NCBI GenBank assembly: GCA_017744735.1
Contig: JAGIAR010000002.1
Location: 250,599-314,598 of the forward strand
Length of the DNA: 64,000 bases
Origin: Novosphingobium sp.
GTDB lineage: Bacteria; Pseudomonadota; Alphaproteobacteria; Sphingomonadales; Sphingomonadaceae
Direction of reading: 5' to 3'
Below are positions 61,709-64,000 of this stretch, piece by piece; within the stretch, counting starts at the first letter, position 1; each line of letters begins with the position of its first letter. Both the position numbers and the translations under genes were made by a program. Below the pieces are notes generated by a model. It worked only from the letters and a program-made list of their open reading frames with translations. It did no database searches and had not been told where the DNA came from.

Positions 61709-63231
61709 TGAACACCATCCGCAGCCTGACCGCTGCCGCGCTGCTGGCGGGCACCATTGCCGCGCCAGCCGCCGCGCAAGTCATCAACGCCAAGGTCACC
61801 GGCGGCACCGTCGCCGGATCGGCAGAGGGCGATGTCGCCGTGTTCAAGGGAATTCCCTTCGCGGCGCCGCCGGTCGGAAAGCTGCGCTGGGCCGAGCCCG
61901 CGCCGGTGGTGCCGTGGAACGGCACCCGGCAAGCCACCCGGTTCGCCGCGCCCTGCATGCAGGACAAGGGCATGCTGGGAATGCTCGGCATCCAGCAGGC
62001 GCCGAGCGAGGACTGCCTGTATCTCAACGTCTGGACCCCGGCGAAATCGAGCGGCGAAAAGCTGCCGGTGATGGTGTGGATCTATGGCGGCGGCTTCTCG
62101 GGCGGGGCGACCAGTTCGCCGGTCTACGACGGCACGAAACTCGCCGAACGGGGCGTGATCGTGGTCAGCGTGTCCTACCGCCTCGGCGCGCTGGGCTTCA
62201 TGGCGCACCCGCAACTCTCGGCCGAGAGCGGGCACGGCTCGGGCAATTACGGGCTCGAGGACCAGATCGCTGGCCTCAAGTGGGTGCGCGACAATATCGC
62301 CAGCTTCGGCGGCGATCCGACGAATGTGACGATCTTCGGCGAAAGCGCCGGCGGCATCTCGGTCTCCATGCTGGCGGACTCTCCGCTGGCCAAGGGCCTG
62401 TTCGCTAAGGCGATCTCGGAAAGCGGCGGCAACTTCACCCCGCCCCGCCAGGGCGCCGAGGAGCAGGGCGCGAACTTTCTCAAGGCTTTGGGTGCGGCGG
62501 ACATCGCAGCCGCGCGCGCACTGTCGGCCGAGACGATCCAGTCCGGCCCCGGGTCGAACACGATGGGCGGCTTCTGGCCGAGCGTCGACGGCCATGTGCT
62601 GATGGGCGATCAATACACCCGCTACAGCAAGGGCGAATTCAACGACACGCCGGTGCTGATCGGCACCAATTCGAACGAAGGCGGGCTGTTCGTGCGCGGC
62701 GAAAGCACGCCCGAAGAGTTCGAGGCGAGCATTCGCCAGCGGTTCGGCGCCAGCGCGGATGCACTGCTCGCCGCCTATCCGCACGCGACTACCGCCGAGG
62801 CGACCCAGTCCAACCGCGATGTGTTCCGCGATACGACCTTCGCCTGGCCGACCTGGGCCTGGGCGCGGCTGCAGACCGAGAAAGGCAGGCATCCGGCCTA
62901 CGTCTATTATTTCGACGTGCGCGGGCCGGAGCAGCCCGACGGTTCGAACCACGCTTCGGAAATGCCCTATGTGTTCGGCAATATCGACCAGCCGACCATG
63001 GGCGGCAGCAAGCCCGACAAGCCGACGTCGGACCAGTTGATGGCCTACTGGACCAATTTCGCGAAGACCGGCAATCCGAACGGGCCCGGCGTTCCCGAAT
63101 GGCCCGCGTTCACGCAGAAGGATCAGCAAGCACGCATCCTCGGCACTTCGCCGGGGGTTTCGGTGATTCCGAACCTCCGGATGCTTGAGGCGTGGGAGGA
63201 TTACTACAAGGCGCTGCGCGCGGGGCAGTGA
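61708..63231 (+). CDS. Secreted type-B carboxylesterase (second copy)
   Basis: A 507-residue exported carboxylesterase: signal peptide AAALLAGTIAAPAAAQVINA, IYGGGFSGGATSSPVYDGTK, nucleophile S213 in FGESAGGISVSML and the end of the triad in the C-terminal half. It differs from the first esterase in sequence but aligns in motif order and in the Ser position, so the pair are paralogues bracketing the operon. Overlap with the transporter gene makes it co-translated. It likely hydrolyses a related ester decoration. Confidence 0.88.
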   Translation: MNTIRSLTAAALLAGTIAAPAAAQVINAKVTGGTVAGSAEGDVAVFKGIPFAAPPVGKLRWAEPAPVVPWNGTRQATRFAAPCMQDKGMLGMLGIQQAPSEDCLYLNVWTPAKSSGEKLPVMVWIYGGGFSGGATSSPVYDGTKLAERGVIVVSVSYRLGALGFMAHPQLSAESGHGSGNYGLEDQIAGLKWVRDNIASFGGDPTNVTIFGESAGGISVSMLADSPLAKGLFAKAISESGGNFTPPRQGAEEQGANFLKALGAADIAAARALSAETIQSGPGSNTMGGFWPSVDGHVLMGDQYTRYSKGEFNDTPVLIGTNSNEGGLFVRGESTPEEFEASIRQRFGASADALLAAYPHATTAEATQSNRDVFRDTTFAWPTWAWARLQTEKGRHPAYVYYFDVRGPEQPDGSNHASEMPYVFGNIDQPTMGGSKPDKPTSDQLMAYWTNFAKTGNPNGPGVPEWPAFTQKDQQARILGTSPGVSVIPNLRMLEAWEDYYKALRAGQ

Positions 63232-63319
63232 GTCTCGCGTCAAGATCGTTCGATACGGTCTGCTTTCACCCCACAGGTCGCGCCAAACGCCGCGCCTGGA
63301 TGAAAAGTAAACCGTCCCG

Positions 63320-64000
63320 TCAGAACGCGATCGTGAACCCGGCGCGCGCAGACAGGTCGACCCCGCCCAGCGTCTGTTCCGCCCCGGCGGCGAGCTGCCA
63401 AGTGAAGTCGTAGCCGCCGGCAAGCAGACGCACTTCGCTGGTCCAGCCGCCCTTGAGCTTGTCGGGGGTCAGCGTGAACGGCGAACCGTCGTCGTCGTCG
63501 CCTTCCTGGAAGAACGCAGTGGTCGAGCCGAGGTTGCTCTGCAGGATCGAGCGATAGCCGCCTTCGACCTCGATCGTAAACGGCGTCTCGTCGCGCGCCT
63601 TGTCGCCCAGGCGATAGGCGAAGACCATGCTGCCGGTCGCGGTGGCGGCACCGCTGGTGCGGCCGCTGACGGTCAGGTCGATCGGATCGCTGCCGCTCTC
63701 GCCGTATCCGTTTTCCTTGAAGTGGAAATAGTCGAGCACCGCCTTCGGCCGCAGGGTCAGGCGGCTACCGGCCTTGATGTCGTAGCTCACCCCGCCCATG
63801 CCGGAGAGCAGCCAGCCGGTCCAGCTGCCCTTGGCCGTATCGGAGAAATCGGTGCCGTCGACCGTGCCGGTGAAGGTGCGCGTGGAAGACATCTTCGCCC
63901 GTCCACCGGAAACCTGCGCGAAGGCGCGCAACGGCCCCTTCTGCAGTCGCCAGAAGCCGGAAAGCTGAAGCAGATTGTCGTCGATGGTCTGCAGATCGCC
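63320..64000 (-). CDS. Autotransporter-type outer-membrane beta-barrel domain, C-terminal part (cut by window edge)
   Basis: The minus-strand frame is open to the window edge; 226 residues are visible. The C-terminal part reads LRAFAQVSGGRAKMSS, YDIKAGSRLTLRPKAVLDYF, VEVEGGYRSILQSN-type strands and ends GVDLSARAGFTIAF, with the alternating hydrophobic pattern and terminal aromatic residue of an autotransporter barrel. The passenger domain is outside the window. The gene is convergent with the glucoside operon; no terminator is obvious in the 88-base gap. Confidence 0.75.
   Translation of the reverse strand, partial: GDLQTIDDNLLQLSGFWRLQKGPLRAFAQVSGGRAKMSSTRTFTGTVDGTDFSDTAKGSWTGWLLSGMGGVSYDIKAGSRLTLRPKAVLDYFHFKENGYGESGSDPIDLTVSGRTSGAATATGSMVFAYRLGDKARDETPFTIEVEGGYRSILQSNLGSTTAFFQEGDDDDGSPFTLTPDKLKGGWTSEVRLLAGGYDFTWQLAAGAEQTLGGVDLSARAGFTIAF

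Overview
The window looks like chromosomal DNA of a sphingomonad-type alphaproteobacterium (Sphingomonadaceae or Erythrobacteraceae). The coding DNA is very GC-rich. Many proteins have typical sphingomonad partners: hydroquinone dioxygenase, a TonB-dependent receptor, EcfG-type stress promoters, and TamA/TamB-like envelope genes. No rRNA, tRNA, CRISPR array, insertion sequence or integrase was recognised. Both ends of the window cut through genes.

Layout. (1) 1-3.6 kb: an inositol module with a cut glycosyltransferase, an inositol-phosphate nucleotidyltransferase and myo-inositol-phosphate synthase on the minus strand. A CDP-alcohol phosphatidyltransferase lies divergently; together they probably make an inositol-headed lipid or phosphodiester. 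(2) 3.6-16.8 kb: a stress and DNA-repair island. It holds a hemerythrin, a KGG-type small protein, DNA topoisomerase IB, a DUF4142 lipoprotein with a glycosyltransferase and a glycogen-debranching-like enzyme, Ku and LigD, an Rrf2 regulator, a glutamine amidotransferase, an EamA transporter and an acidic protein. Several promoters match or approach the EcfG general-stress sigma consensus. (3) 16.8-21.3 kb: a signalling cluster with a YfiR-like periplasmic protein, a hybrid histidine kinase, a single-domain response regulator, a decayed HWE-kinase remnant and a Crp/Fnr regulator. A divergent pair of EcfG-type promoters sits in the middle. (4) 21.3-25.8 kb: hydroquinone ring cleavage, with a two-subunit dioxygenase, a semialdehyde dehydrogenase and a MarR regulator. 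(5) 26-31.9 kb: a complete tripartite RND efflux operon.

(6) 31.9-37.3 kb: an Lrp/AsnC regulator, an exported protein fusing a cyanophycinase-like domain to an isoaspartyl peptidase, and a divergent TonB-dependent receptor. This is a plausible isoaspartyl-peptide or cyanophycin scavenging locus. (7) 37.5-41.2 kb: two alpha/beta hydrolases, a cyclic-nucleotide-binding thioredoxin-reductase-like flavoprotein without the redox CxxC, and a UBP-type zinc finger. (8) 41.1-50.1 kb, minus strand: TamA, TamB, a small lipoprotein, and an OpuC/EgtUV-type ABC importer with a fused permease and binding protein. (9) 50.2-53.3 kb: a patch of orphan genes, visibly less GC-rich from about 50.8 to 52.6 kb, with short related repeats between the genes. 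(10) 53.3-63.2 kb: an NTF2-like protein, LacI and tandem-winged-helix GntR regulators, and a divergent glucoside operon (esterase, GH3 beta-glucosidase, sugar MFS transporter, esterase). That operon is preceded by two tandem palindromic operators. (11) 63.3-64 kb: the C-terminal barrel of an autotransporter-like protein running off the edge.

The most unusual items are the cyanophycinase-isoaspartyl peptidase fusion with its receptor, the YfiR protein wired to a hybrid kinase instead of a diguanylate cyclase, the decayed HWE kinase beside an EcfG-promoted response regulator, the tandem operators at 56.56 kb, and the repeat-separated orphan genes near 51-52.6 kb.
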